DNA of 64,000 nt, from positions 4,526,001 to 4,590,000 of the forward strand of contig NC_089424.1 of NCBI RefSeq assembly GCF_013426205.1, written 5' to 3'. A model generated the notes under the pieces. It was not told the DNA's origin and ran no database searches. It saw only the letters and a list, made by a program, of their open reading frames with translations. Source of the stretch: Metarhizium brunneum. Lineage: Eukaryota; Ascomycota; Sordariomycetes; Hypocreales; Clavicipitaceae. Shown here piece by piece: positions 1-11,139 of this stretch; the stretch's first letter is position 1; every line of letters begins with the position of its first letter. Position numbers and translations under genes: made by a program.

Positions 1-1
1 C

Positions 2-163
2 GGCATCGGAGCCTACTTCCTGGGCAAGGGCAAATCGATCCAGGGCCTCTGCGATTTCATCAAGGGACAGGGCGTCGAGATCCAGGGTGTTAAAGGCGGC
101 ATTACCAACGTCTTGATCAACAACGGCGAGGGAAGTAATTCCACCACTCCCATTCGCTTCTAA
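2..163 (+). CDS. C-terminal end of an unidentified protein (partial)
   Basis: The window opens inside an open frame that ends at TAA 161-163 and gives 53 residues. They are rich in glycine, lysine and isoleucine (GIGAYFLGKGKS near the start, GVKGGITNVLINN near the end) and have one cysteine. The alternating hydrophobic and glycine residues would suit a beta-rich secreted or enzyme C-terminus, but I do not recognise the family. The start lies outside the window. An AT-rich 3' region follows the stop. Confidence 0.5.
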   Translation, partial: GIGAYFLGKGKSIQGLCDFIKGQGVEIQGVKGGITNVLINNGEGSNSTTPIRF

Positions 164-346
164 AAGCTGGAAGAATGGAGGCAATTGGATTTTTCTAGTA
201 TAATATACCTTTGTACAGTTCAGACACAGAGTCCTGACTTCAACAAGCTACATATAAACGACGGGGGGTGAAGGCAAGCAGCAACATAGCGGCTTCATTT
301 TCAGCCTGTTTTATTCCATTCAATATAAATCATCTTCAAACCACGT

Positions 347-628
347 TTAAAACACTCGCACTTGCTCTTGGTGAACGCGATATTGGGTGAATCCACTGGC
401 ATTGCGAAGACTCACTGCGAACTCTCCTCGCTCGTCCTTTGCAATCTTGAGCACAATTTTCCCAGTGACATTCTCCCTTTCTAATTCCTCATACGCGGTA
501 GGTAAGTCCTCAAATGGCCTCACTCACCATCACCCTACCACCCTGGGCTTTACAGCACCCCTCCCCACCAGGTCCACCGCCTTCAAACACTCTTTAAGAG
601 ATCCTACCAAGGCCCCCCTTGAATTTGA
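347..628 (-). pseudogene. Zinc-type alcohol dehydrogenase C-terminal remnant
   Basis: On the minus strand two blocks in one frame read like the end of a medium-chain zinc alcohol dehydrogenase. The first contains VGSLKECLKAVDLVGRG and the second PFEDLPTAYEELERENVTGK, then a tail to TAA at 347-349. The blocks are separated by in-frame stops around 520-535 and no catalytic or cofactor domain is present upstream, so this is a decayed 3' fragment. In the intact family this part closes the catalytic domain after the Rossmann fold. Similar shards lie at 5560-5690 (-) and 59690-60080 (+). Confidence 0.6.
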
Positions 629-1249
629 AAAGGGTCAAGTTGACTCTCGTAGAAAGGCCTCATGAGTATATTCATGCCATCAACCACGGCTTAACATGGT
701 GGTGTACCTAACCTTGAGACTAAGGGACGTTAGAGTCTGCCTTCGCGTTTTCTTCTTCCTGCAGGCATTGTCAATCATGACCGCCAAGATTTACGTGGAT
801 TGTAATACATCATGCTATCCTATAGTTGGCTGGAAAAGGGGCTGATAAATAACGCCAGACTTCAGTGTAAACAAGTCATTATATGTACTTGATGCGTGTA
901 CAAATAACTCCACCACAGTTCTATAGGAATAGAAAGCAGTATTGGGCCCGGATCTGTTACTTGGCGCTGAACCTGTAGCACTCATGGAACTCTCTTCATG
1001 TAGTGCCTTGAAAAATGCATGATTTAGTCACGGCATGAAAGGAGCAGCCGACGAAAACGATATCAAGTACACCATCTGCCTGGTAAAGGATAGCAGTAAC
1101 ACTTTGATTCAAATTTACAAATATCCTGTAGCCTATCCTTGCATCCCACCACAGCATCCCACCACAGAAAACAAACAGGAGACGAGAGATCCAGAGCTCG
1201 CCCAAGTGAACAATAGCAGTCGGCACTCGAGTAGAAGCTGCCCACATAA
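629..1249. other. Non-coding stretch, nothing recognised
   Basis: Only short overlapping open frames without recognisable motifs. It lies downstream of the peptidase-like gene and probably holds its 3' untranslated region. Confidence 0.4.
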
Positions 1250-2548
1250 CTATGGTTTACCTACAGCTTCGACAAGTTGCAAGGCCTGGCTGATGATGTC
1301 TAGCCGCTTTTTCTCAAACTTTTGGTCAGAGGGCGCGTTCCCGTCAGGAAAGCCAAGGACGGGAACGTGAAGGTGGCCGCCGCGGACGTTGGCCAACTCA
1401 AGACCGACGCGCAGTCGGTTGGCTCTATACATGGACTCGTTAGATAAGTAGTCGCCACCACCTCCTTCGGCCGGGGTGCTATCCGCCGCCGGGACCCCGG
1501 AATCGTGTCTAATACAAGGCTCGGTAGTTGGCGAGCCCTTGGGCCATTCGCAAAATTCCGTGTTGTAACGGACCTTGAAAGGCCCAGTGGCGGCATCTTG
1601 CATCTGCTGGTATGGTAACGTCGTTTCAATAAAGTTGATATTTGGCTGCGGCCAGCCCGCTGCTGGGGGAACCGGTCCGGTAGATTTCACGTTATTATTG
1701 TCCGGGAAACCCCCTCGCCAACCGCCAGCCCAGCGCTCAATGTCGAATTGTTCAGGAAGACCCTGGCTTATGGTCACGATCCCGTCTGGACGCCGCTCTG
1801 CGTCTTGAAGCGCAGGGCCAAAGGCTGCTTCTACGACGCCATCGTCAAAGCCATTCTCTCCGTACAGCACTGGTAGGACCACTGCATGCACGACGATGGG
1901 ACCATCTGAAGTGTTGAATGTCTTCCCAGATAGCTGTAGTGCTATAGCACCGGACGGGTTGGCGGTCCTGATGTCCGCATTTAACTGAAACGGATCGAAA
2001 CCGGCAACCATTACGCGGCGGGCACTGTTGCCCGTGGGAAAGCTAACCGAATCCAGGCCGCGTGACGCCAAGTCAAACGTAGTGACAAGTTCCTTTCGGG
2101 CGTCATCAGACATCTCAAAACCCGACTTCCACTGTTTGATTGCCTTGGTTAGAGTCAGACGAGCCCAGTAGAGCGGGCGGTCGTCGTATCGATCAACCTC
2201 TCCACCAGTATTGTCGTTCTGCGCTCGGCCAACAGCAAACCGGAATAGCAATTTGCCTGCCTCCCGGACGCTTTGTTTGGCTTTATCAAAAGAGTCGGCA
2301 CCACAGAAGTTGTTCGAAATCTGGTCAACCTGCGGCACGAAGCCCGCCTTTTGGATCAAAGTTGGACCGAACAGTCCATAGTTTGGAAGTTCCTGGTTTA
2401 GGTTCTGCTCTTCCACTGACAAAGCAAAGGTATTGCTGAAATCACATGTAGTAGCTCGCCTGTGATGGTTGAATGCAGCGGCCGAGAAAACACTGAGCCA
2501 GTCACCTAGGGCAATGCCCAGGATGAAGCTCAACATGAATTTCCCCAT
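1250..2548 (-). CDS. Secreted pyroglutamyl-peptidase-I-like protein (family C15 fold)
   Basis: A single-exon 432-aa protein with a true ATG at 2548 and TAG at 1250-1252. Residues 1-25 form a hydrophobic signal peptide. The peptidase-like core begins near residue 178 with VAGFDPF and TANPSGAIAL, matching the G-F-x-P-F and N-P-S signature of pyroglutamyl peptidase I. The three catalytic positions can be matched: Glu271 in FDIERWAGG, followed by DNN as in the family; Cys333 in EFCEW; and His394 in HLHVPVL. Such enzymes remove N-terminal pyroglutamate from peptides. The usual enzyme is cytosolic and about 210-220 aa; this one has a leader and about 150 extra N-terminal residues, as in secreted bacterial relatives. 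A TATA-like run lies near 2579-2585. The frame is intact, unlike most neighbours. Confidence 0.7.
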   Translation of the reverse strand: MGKFMLSFILGIALGDWLSVFSAAAFNHHRRATTCDFSNTFALSVEEQNLNQELPNYGLFGPTLIQKAGFVPQVDQISNNFCGADSFDKAKQSVREAGKLLFRFAVGRAQNDNTGGEVDRYDDRPLYWARLTLTKAIKQWKSGFEMSDDARKELVTTFDLASRGLDSVSFPTGNSARRVMVAGFDPFQLNADIRTANPSGAIALQLSGKTFNTSDGPIVVHAVVLPVLYGENGFDDGVVEAAFGPALQDAERRPDGIVTISQGLPEQFDIERWAGGWRGGFPDNNNVKSTGPVPPAAGWPQPNINFIETTLPYQQMQDAATGPFKVRYNTEFCEWPKGSPTTEPCIRHDSGVPAADSTPAEGGGGDYLSNESMYRANRLRVGLELANVRGGHLHVPVLGFPDGNAPSDQKFEKKRLDIISQALQLVEAVGKP

Positions 2549-5500
2549 GGGTGCTGGTACAGGCCTTGTGAAGCCTATGTATATATAGAAAATAAAGATG
2601 GAATCTGAGTGTAAAAGTTGGGTACTGTCAGATGCAACTCTGAAAGCTTGGTGAGTATGTATGATGTGATGAAAGAAATTGAGGCCGCAATCTCTCCCTT
2701 ATATACTTGAGAAAACGACTGGGATTATATTAATATGAGGCAATATCAAAGCGTAATAGACACCAAGAAGCTGAGGACGCATAAACTAATTTCGTATAAA
2801 TAGGCTGCTACAATGAAGGCACATTGGCCAAGTCTCTAATACCGAGTAGCCGTGCGTCATAATGGGTAGCTATCAAGGTTTTACACGGACACCCTCGGAA
2901 AAGGATGCTGGGGAGTCACATCTAAGCCAGGTTTGTTGGACTGGGCAGGGGAAGCAAAGTGTACGCCATTGCAGATCCCATTTGATAGTCTTCTTTTCAA
3001 TAATTAGCAGGCACGGATTCCCTTACAAGGGCTGGGCTTGGCATATCGAAGTTATTACTTGCTAATACTAGTAGGACAAAGAAAAGAAAATCTATTCTAA
3101 ATATAGAAATGCCCGGGCGTGGTTGACATCTAGCAAGGTACGATATGCCACAATTATTGCGTGACAGTAATGCAGAGGATACTCTACAAACTCTCAAAAG
3201 ACCCAACTTGACAGGCTAGTTATAATGTCAACTACGATGAACTAGATTATTTTTGACCTTGGCATTTGCAGGCTGTGTCGTAAGCACGTTGGGTTGTGGG
3301 ACGATTGCGAGTTTTATGTGCACCCCAGTCCCCAAGCCTCAATAGACCATACGAAGCAGCTCTGCCACCTTGACTAGTTTGCAGAAAATAGCAACATTCC
3401 CACAATATACAACTAGAGAGGTATTACACCTTGAGGGCCTAATGGCAGTTGTGCGGCCATTTTTATGTAAGTACCTGCTGTTTGTTTTGGTCCCAGTGCC
3501 GGACGAACCACACAATCTCAGGGCAATATATGTATCATCTACCAGACAACGACATGTCACTACCAAACACCAACGATCTACTTACTGGACATCCCATTTA
3601 ATCCTGGTCTAGAAGGCACGTGAAGATGTGCTTTAAGTAAAGCGGAATCCGTCGTAGTTCCGTCTGTTCTAGGGCATTGTCAATGCAGCCCACATACGCG
3701 TCACATACCTGCTAAATCGGGAACATGTGCATGAATCGTATGATTGCAGCCATTGATGAATTGCAGCAACGACCTTGTTGCCTTGTATAATGGCTCGCGG
3801 CGTGGCCTGTTCAAGCAATCGCCCTTGCCTATCTAGTCAAGTACTACCAAGTCAAGCTAACGTTTGAAGGTTAAAGTTCAGGGCTGAAATGATCGTCAGG
3901 CATTCGTAGGGGCTTGCAGGGTTAAATTTGCGGCATTTTTTATCAATCAACTCAGACCTTCCATCATCAATTATTAATACAGGCTATCAATTGAGGCCCC
4001 AAAAAGCCTCCCAAAATAGCTAGTTTTCCACGGTGCAAATTGCTGTTGTTGACTCAACAGGTACCACATGTGGTTCATTTGAACACATGACTTGGCCCGG
4101 AATAGCGTCGCAATTCATCATTGCTTGCAGCCCAACATGCAATTTATAGCCTCTTCATGTTGAAGAAAAGGTCAGTATCCGGGCCACCCTTGGTAGTTTA
4201 TTCTTCTTGCTGTCAACAACCAAAGCATCAGACTCCGAGTTAGTGTCTAACATAACCTCTTTGAGTAGGTATTTCTTCCTCGCTTTCCTGGTATAGTCTA
4301 GGTCAATAGAATCCGCTTGGACAAGAGCATGAAGATCAATGCCAATATATCTCGTTTTATCATGATTGCATTTGAAAAAATGTAGACTTGTTCAAGGTTG
4401 ACATATACCTGCCTTCTGTTACGGACTCTGCATAGACCATCACGTACCTGTCAGCTTTCGTTCGCTCTAGACGATGATGAACTCGATGACGCGACAACCT
4501 CCCCTACATATGTAGACATTCAATTTGCAAACCACGACGCCAAAGCTGCATCTTCAGCGTCTTCCAGTTAGCTGGATGGTGCACACGTCACATGGCCAAA
4601 TCGCAGCCAAAGAAGCCCGCCTCGCCACCCATGGGTACACTTTGTTTCTACGTCCTGAATTCGTGTTCAGTCATGACCACGTTAGCAGAACAAAGAGCAA
4701 AGACTTGCTGGCAAGACCGCTGGAAATACAAATGATGGATTGTGGGGGACCAGGTCCATAGCCAGCTATGCCATTGTGTTATCACTCATGTAACTAGATT
4801 TGCCAAAAGCCTAGTTGCTTATATGCTTCCTTGTGCAAGTGTCTATCCTTCAATGTCCTTAGTTCCCTTTATTATCTTCCACCTCTATATGCTACATCTA
4901 CCCACATCTTCTTTGGAAACTGTGGACGCTGATGTGAGAGACTAATCGCAGGTTGCCACGTACGGTCTTTCAGTCTCCCAAACATCAAAGAAATTAAAAT
5001 GGATATATTACGCAAGCCGCAGCTTGATAGGAGTAGTTAGGCTTGACTGTAAATGTAGAAAGTAAAAGAGCATCGCCGAGAAGTCATAGGCCAGGGATTA
5101 AGACAGTTTATTATCTGCAACGACACTCTTTGCTATGTCGCAGCTGAACATATGACAAGCTTTTCTCCTCAATTTGCTGCATCTGAACTCTGTAATAATT
5201 GGCATGCAATGGCTATGCAAAAAGTAAGAAAACACTTTGCAGTTTGGAACAATATTAGACTATTATTAACTCCCTGGCGAAGCAACGTCAGCCTAGAGAA
5301 TTTGATGCTTCCTAGTAAGGCAGCTACATCCAAATCGATGCCTTACTCTTTAGTCTCTCTCTCTAGTAGGACATCGTACGCATGTAGACCTTGTTGTCAA
5401 GTTTACTCTTGTCTCTTGATATCTCTTCCTATGCCCTCGTCCAGTGGGAAGGCTGAGCGCTGCGCACCGAGAATGTATTCGAGAAGACAGCTCTGGAGTT

Positions 5501-5559
5501 TATCCATGTCTGTAAGAAAGGTATGATCTGAGAGGGTGTTGTTACATTGAAATCATAAC
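2549..5559. other. Long intergenic stretch without a supported gene
   Basis: About 3 kb with only short scattered open frames on both strands (for example 3370-3612 +, 4525-4761 + and 5152-5526 +). None has a signal peptide, a known motif or a convincing exon structure. The first part should contain the promoter of the peptidase-like gene. It looks like decayed sequence of moderate base composition, not an AT-only RIP block. Confidence 0.4.
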
Positions 5560-5690
5560 CTCAATATTCGACACTTCGACTTGAAAGAGATCGGCGTCCA
5601 GGTCCACCGCCTCCAAATGTTCGTTGAGCGATCCTACAAAGTTCCCGCCTTGAGGACGATCTGGTTGATTGCTTGGCTTTTATAGATGAC
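5560..5690 (-). pseudogene. Second zinc alcohol dehydrogenase shard
   Basis: The minus strand reads GNFVGSLNEHLEAVDLDAD in one frame, which corresponds to the VGSLKECLKAVDLVGRG block of the remnant at 347-628. The nucleotide sequences are also related around the shared motif. Nothing recognisable remains on either side, so this is a short decayed fragment. Confidence 0.45.
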
Positions 5691-6139
5691 GCCTCAAGTA
5701 CGTGTCTACCTGCCATATTTCGTATACTAGGTGTCTTTGTCTGGCTCTAGCCAGCTGTGAGTTCGCCTCGTTATTTGCCTCGTTGTACCTAGTACTTAGA
5801 GACATTAATCTCTTCGTCGAGGTCTAGATGAATAGCGGTTATTCGAAGAATTCCCCCTAGCCTTGTGTCGTGACCTAAAACTTCACTCTGCTCCGAAATT
5901 TTACCCGGATCCGAAATCCACTCCAGAGAAATCCGATAGATCCTCTGGGTTTTGCGGAAACGATGCAAGGGCCCCGTTTACCTCGAAAAAGGGTGCGCAA
6001 AGACGGGCACAGCACGTCATGAGAAAATTCATTAGCGTCAGATCTTGCGAAATTCGTCGTAAGTGGTGCCGTATCTATACTGCGGCCCTGTGTACCCTCC
6101 TCGGGCACAGAAAATGCTATATAGTCATTCTTTCACGCA

Positions 6140-7250
6140 GAGTGTGCAGACTCCCTACCCGATGTCATTTCCTTAAGCATTGACGGTCCATCTCGCAAGG
6201 ACTGACGAATCGGTATGTTCTCTGCTGGAGACATTGTGTAGTAATAACGAGAAGAGCTGCCCGAGCGAACCTGATATTGTGTATGATGCTCGGGAAAGAC
6301 CAAGGCCGACCCTGTTTCGAATAGCACGGCACATGTCCATGACTAGCATGGCAGCCTTAACGCAATCGTTTACGTGTCAATGATACGGTTGAAGACTCCT
6401 TGGGGGATGATTCAGAGACGCCGGAGCTGTTACCCTGGCCTAGTTGCGGGAGAATGACGACCCGGCCGACGAACATGCGGACTAGGCAGTACTTGAGTTT
6501 CAGATATATCCTGCCTCGTGACATGTTTGTTGATGTCTGAGGTTCTTTACAGGAGATTTCCTTGGGCAGAGAGTTCCACTAGTCTTCTGGATTGTGCTGC
6601 ATTTTGACTCAATTTTCCAGGTCTTGGTTCATTTCAGCCTTGGGAGATTTTCTGAGAATAGCTTTGTGGAGTTGCTAGGACAAACGGGAGCCATGACTAC
6701 GTAAGTGAGCGTACATTTCTTGAGATAGCTTGTCTAGCTTCTCGTTGAGGTGCAGTGTGGTTAACATCTGGGCATTGTGTGTAGGTTCAGACGAAGGCCA
6801 TGTTTACGCACAATCCGTAGGGAAATTGGCATCTACATTCAAATTGGATACTGACGCCGGTCGTCCATATTCGTGCCGGAATATTGTCTGTGCATGCCAT
6901 TCTGGATGGCGAGTTTCAGCGCTAAGATGGGGTAGATGTATGACGAACCTGATGCCTCAATCGGCAAGGTGTAAGTGCCCAAAAGGAGGCAGGCTTGTAC
7001 ACATTCCAGCGATGATAATATGATGGCATCTGAAAGCAGTTGACCAGCTTGTTGGTACAAGAGAATGCTAACAGCATCTTTAGTCAAGGATCCCCGTTCC
7101 TGACTTCCGGGAAGACTAGTTATGCCAACTGACAGCTGCTCAAGATAGGCGTACTGCGTCCACATAGCAAGAAGACCGAATATCATGCTGACTACGCTGA
7201 CGTCTGGCCGAAGACATGATGCGCGTTAGACCCTTTTCTCATTATTCGAG
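6140..7250 (-). pseudogene. Fungal transcription-factor middle homology region, decayed
   Basis: Reading the minus strand from about 7190 gives a segment with SLECVQACLLLGTYTLPIEA and LALKLAIQNGMHRQYSGTN. This matches the Fungal_trans domain of Zn2Cys6 regulators (typical pattern LLLLxxYLxxxxRxxxxWxxxGxAxRxAxxLGLHR). Further down, in changing frames, are the expected later parts: a segment like WNSLPKEIS, one like GRIYLKLKYCLVRMF near 6470-6520, and one like CVKAAMLVMDMCRAIRNR near 6300-6360. Several stops and frame changes separate them. No Zn2Cys6 cluster was found upstream. The gene is dead; its former targets cannot be known. Confidence 0.6.
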
Positions 7251-7995
7251 TCCAACAAAGCCGTCTGTTTTTAACATTATCATGTATAACTTATCCACAG
7301 CATAAATTATAAGTTGAACAGGGCGTTTTGTCCATGTAGTTAGTGATACGTCATAGCAGTGCTGTATGATTTCGCAGAGACACAGAATTAACTGAAGGGC
7401 ACAAGGGGCATCAGGCAAGAATGTCCAAGAGGCTAGTCCCTACATGGCAGTTGCCCGAAGACCAGAATGCCCGAGGATCGAGGACAAATTTAAGGATCAA
7501 TTGTTATGCTTTCTCACGCCCGTACTGTCGCGATATGAGAACAGTAGGGAGCTAGATTTCATATTATAGCGCGCGAGTAATTCCATCGAGTCTGCTTGCT
7601 AAATTAATTATTCCACCCTATCCGACGCTATTCATAAATCCTGAGCTGCAATACATCCACTGGTAACCCTCAACTAAGTTACATGTTTTGTAATAGTCCA
7701 AGCCGAGTATATTGACAACTAGCTAGGCGATTACTACAGGTATCTAAACGCTAAAAAGAAAGAAATATATCCCGTGGATTAACGAAAATCTTGGGGACTC
7801 CGTATCGTACTCCCTTGGGCCTGAGCTGCGCGGTGTAACGGGCTAGGCGCAAGAATGGCTCGGCTGCGCTCTCGCTTCTATAGAAAAGCTTCTCGAGCTC
7901 TTCTTTTCTCATTCTTTCCTGTCTTCCTCAACTTTAGGTATTCGTTAGAATTACCTAGTCAGTTATCATTACACTCGCTAGACCGTCATACGCGG
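7251..7995. other. Non-coding, AT-leaning stretch
   Basis: No gene or domain seen. It runs up to the LTR-like repeat at 7996. Confidence 0.4.
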
Positions 7996-8245
7996 TGTTA
8001 CACGGAAAAGGCCTAAGAGATCGTGAAGCCCAATAAAAGGGCTTCGCTAATATAAAACTTATTAATTACACAGTTAAAATATATACCTAGGTAAAAACCT
8101 TAAGCCTAAGCGTTTTTTTTATATATATAAGGCGGTTACTTTTTTCTTTTTTTTTTATAATAACTTAGAACCTTTAATATCCTATAAGATTATTATTAAA
8201 TTAAGCCCTTTTTGCTCTAAGCCTTCATGTTGAACCCTTGTCACA
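7996..8245 (+). repeat. Solo LTR-like repeat, copy 1 (TGTTACAC...GTCACA)
   Basis: About 250 bp starting TGTTACACGG and ending CCCTTGTCACA. It is related end to end with the inverted copy at 11210-11451. The TGT...ACA ends and the 5-bp target duplication of the other copy point to an LTR. Flanking pentamers here (CGCGG and TTACC) do not match, so this copy may have recombined. It ends only 23 nt before the ATG of the small secreted gene at 8269. No internal retroelement is attached. Confidence 0.6.
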
Positions 8246-8268
8246 TTACCCGACACCTTGTAGCCAAT

Positions 8269-8495
8269 ATGAAGTTTACCATTTCCCTCTTGGCTTTCTT
8301 CGCCGCATCGGGGGCAGCGCAGGCTAAATGTGGAGCCGCTTGCACCGCTATGGTAGGTGCTGTTGATATGAATATTGTCCCAGCAATAAATAGAATGCTA
8401 ATAAAGCGACACTTTAGACTGGTTGCGAACGAGGTTGTACCTGCGACTTTTTTGTTGGAGTTTGTCTTCCTACTGTAAGTGCTGGCATAGTCTAA
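8269..8495 (+). CDS. Small secreted cysteine-rich protein (two exons)
   Basis: Predicted exons 8269-8352 and 8418-8495. The intron 8353-8417 has a GTAGGT donor, a GCTAATA branch region and a TTTAG acceptor. Exon 1 encodes a clear signal peptide (MKFTISLLAFFAASGAAQA) followed by KCGAACTAM. Exon 2 opens with TGCERGCTCDFFVGVCLPT and ends at TAA 8493-8495. The product is about 53 aa, with a mature part near 34 aa holding six cysteines, a size and pattern common in fungal effector-like proteins. A further donor-like GTAAGT at 8475 could add an exon, so the 3' end is uncertain. The promoter must lie in or behind the LTR-like repeat just upstream. No transcript evidence is available; function unknown. 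Confidence 0.5.
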
Positions 8496-9063
8496 AATGA
8501 ATGATGCTTGCTGGTAGCATGATACTAATTGTGGACTCGACGGATCAGAACGAAAAGGAGTAAATCCACTTTACTTCCTTGTCTTCCCTTTGGAACAGAC
8601 CCTGGGCTTAGCTCTTTGGTCAAAGGGGATAGTCCCCTATCATGGAAATATTACACTCGCTATCTACACGTTTGTTCACGGACGAATGTCAATTGGACAA
8701 GTAACCGAGATGTCACTCTTTAGAATGGATAAATAAACCCTCTTTTGAATTATTCTTCAAGTCAATGTGCCCTTTGGTTATTAGGTGCTTCTTTCAGCAC
8801 ATGCCCACTTTCAATGTTACCAGACTGGATATGTCTGGTACTAGTTGACATGTATTGAGGTTAACTGGTTACATATATACTCATATCTGAAGTAAAGTCG
8901 AGTTCTGCAAACACCGCCACAATGGAGTCTAACCATGGTAGGAGTAGCCCCGGTAGGATTGCGCAATAGTAAACACGCATTTAGCGCCCTCTACCATGAA
9001 TCTCCTTTATATCTCTTCGCTTTCCTTTTTCAGTATTGACAACGTGGCATTTACACTCGGCCC
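8496..9063. other. Intergenic stretch before the MFS gene
   Basis: No domain recognised. The last part should contain the former promoter and leader of the transporter pseudogene. Confidence 0.35.
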
Positions 9064-10644
9064 ATGTCATTAAACATGTCGACAACAACACACACGGTCA
9101 CAGAGTCAGGGCAGCCCCCGAACCCATCATTCGCTTTGATGATGAATGATGCAGTGTCTCCGCCAGGCCTGCATGCATCCCGAGGTCGAACTGTTGCCAT
9201 CATCTCTTGTATCACCTGTATAACCGCAATCAGCAACCTTTTGGCGGGCTTCTTGACGGTGTGCATACCAGTCATCTCCGATGAGCTGCTGATCCCCCCC
9301 GAGCTCCAACTCTGACCTGCGTCCGCATTTGCCTTGGCGTGCGGATGTACGCTTCTCATCTGTGCTACTGTGGCCGACGTGTTGGGTAGCCGACGTGTCC
9401 TTCTCATCGGAGCATTACTCCAGTCCGGCAGCAGCTTAGGGGCCGGCCTTTGCAACACGGCTTCGGAACTTGTTGCGCTACGCGCTCTGGCTGGGGTGGC
9501 CGCATCTTTATGTCTGCCCAGCGCTGTCGCCATTGCATCGCGCTCATTTCCCGCAACTACCATGCACAAAAGTCGCAGCGCTGCCTTTGCGGCCATGGGC
9601 GGCGGTCAGGCCGTCGGCTTTGGCTTGGGTCTTGTTCTAGGCGGCATATTCAGCGATACCATCGGCTGGCGATGGGGATTCTACACCGCCGCGATTCTGA
9701 ACATCGTGGTATTGGCATTGGCTCTGTGGGCGCTGCCTGCGGGTGTTGATCCAAGTTTAAACCGAACAATCATGTCTCATCTAAGGGGGGACATTGATTG
9801 GATCGGAGCGTTGCTTATTAGTGCTAGTCTGGCACTTCTTTCCTATATGCTTGCAATTGCAACAGGCACAGATGCAGCAAGACTCATGCGTCAGCCCATC
9901 AATGCAGTGCTTCTTTGCTTAGCGTTGGCGCTTTTGCCAGCGTTTAGTCTGTGGATGCGCCATCAGGAGAATCGCGGCAGACCGGCATTGATTCCCAACT
10001 CGCTATGGAAGAGTGTGCCTTTTGCCACTGTTTGTGCTACCGTCTTCCTCGTTTGGGGTGCCCTCAACGCCAGTGAGCAACTTGCAGCTTTCTACTTGGA
10101 GGATATCCGCGGCTTCTCAACCATGAAATCCTCTCTTTACTTTCTACCGGCTCCCATCTGCGGCGCTTTAATGAATGTAGCGATTGCTGTCCTCCTTCCG
10201 TACCTGAGGCCTTCGGTCGCTGTGCCGGTAGGCTGTTTTGTCAGCGGCATTGCTCCCGTTATTCTAGCAACCTTGTGCCGCATCAATGGCCCAGGGTACT
10301 GGCACGGTGTCTTCCAGGCCATGGCCCTTAATCCCTTGGGTGCAGATCTCATCTACACCATCGCTAATCTGGTCTTGACAGATGCTTTTCCTGCAGATAT
10401 GCAAGCGCTGGCTGGCGGTGTCTTCAACATGCCTGCACAAGTCGGCAAGAGTGTAGGCATCGCTACAACCGCAATTATTGCTCAGCAAATAACAGCTTCC
10501 TGTGGAGCATTCGATCCCAAGGAGGCGTCTCTACAAGGCTATAAAGCCGGCTGGTGGTATAACTTTGGAATGGGGTGTACGGCAGGGGTGATAGGCATTT
10601 ACGGCCTTAGGAGTGTTGGGAAACTAGGTGTTAAGAGAGACTAG
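9064..10644 (+). pseudogene. MFS drug:H+ antiporter-like transporter (DHA2 type) with one in-frame stop
   Basis: One frame runs from ATG 9064 to TAG 10642-10644, broken only by TGA at 9313-9315. The part before the stop gives 83 aa with a first membrane segment (ISCITCITAISNLLAGFLTV). After it come VADVLGSRRV, a loop 2-3 motif A variant, then IGWRWGFYTAA, LGADLIYTIANLVLTDAF and AGGVFNMPAQVGKSVG, all typical of fungal DHA2 multidrug or metabolite efflux pumps. The full protein would be about 526 codons, normal for the family, with many hydrophobic segments. At the stop, relatives normally carry tryptophan before PAS, so TGG to TGA is the simplest change. A shorter product from a downstream start would lack the first helices. 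LTR-like repeats lie on both sides of this segment. Confidence 0.75.
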
Positions 10645-11139
10645 GGCCGCTTTATTACTGCCTTTAATGTTGGCTGTTCTTGTAGCCGTGAGTGAAAAGT
10701 CGCCTAGTTGACAACCGGCCATATCTAGGAAAACAAGAAAGCAGTTGTGGATTAGCACTACATTTCTCCCGGTTCTTCTTGTTTCTCGGGACGGAAGCCA
10801 CTGGCGGTAATTCTCAGCTTATATGGTTTGGGGAAAATGCGAGTTGGAGCATCACACTGGCGCCCTGTATTTATCTATTCGCTTTGCCTACGGGGACAAG
10901 TGGAAAACGAATATTTGCAGTCCATTGAGTACTTGACTCTCAAGTTTTTGATATTGAATTTTCTGAACCCCGCACAGCACAGTGAACCCCATCAGCGACT
11001 ATAAGTCTGGTGGTTGTCACACGGTTAGGCCTTAATAAAGGCGTTAGGCCAACAACGATTACATCGACGACATCAAAGAAAGCATCACGAGGCCCGAGGT
11101 CGCATCCTAATTATACAGACCTTTGGTCCCTCAAGGCCT
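10645..11139. other. Intergenic stretch
   Basis: No gene seen; a 78-aa open frame at 10692-10928 has no recognisable feature. Confidence 0.35.

Noticed and set aside
5152..5526. 124-aa plus frame
   Set aside because: Ser/Leu-rich without motif; surroundings show no exon or promoter logic.
9310..9320. Programmed read-through of the MFS stop
   Set aside because: TGA is followed by CCT, not the known CTA read-through context; simple nonsense mutation is more likely.
10137..10488. Minus-strand frames inside the MFS gene
   Set aside because: Shadows of the transporter reading frame.
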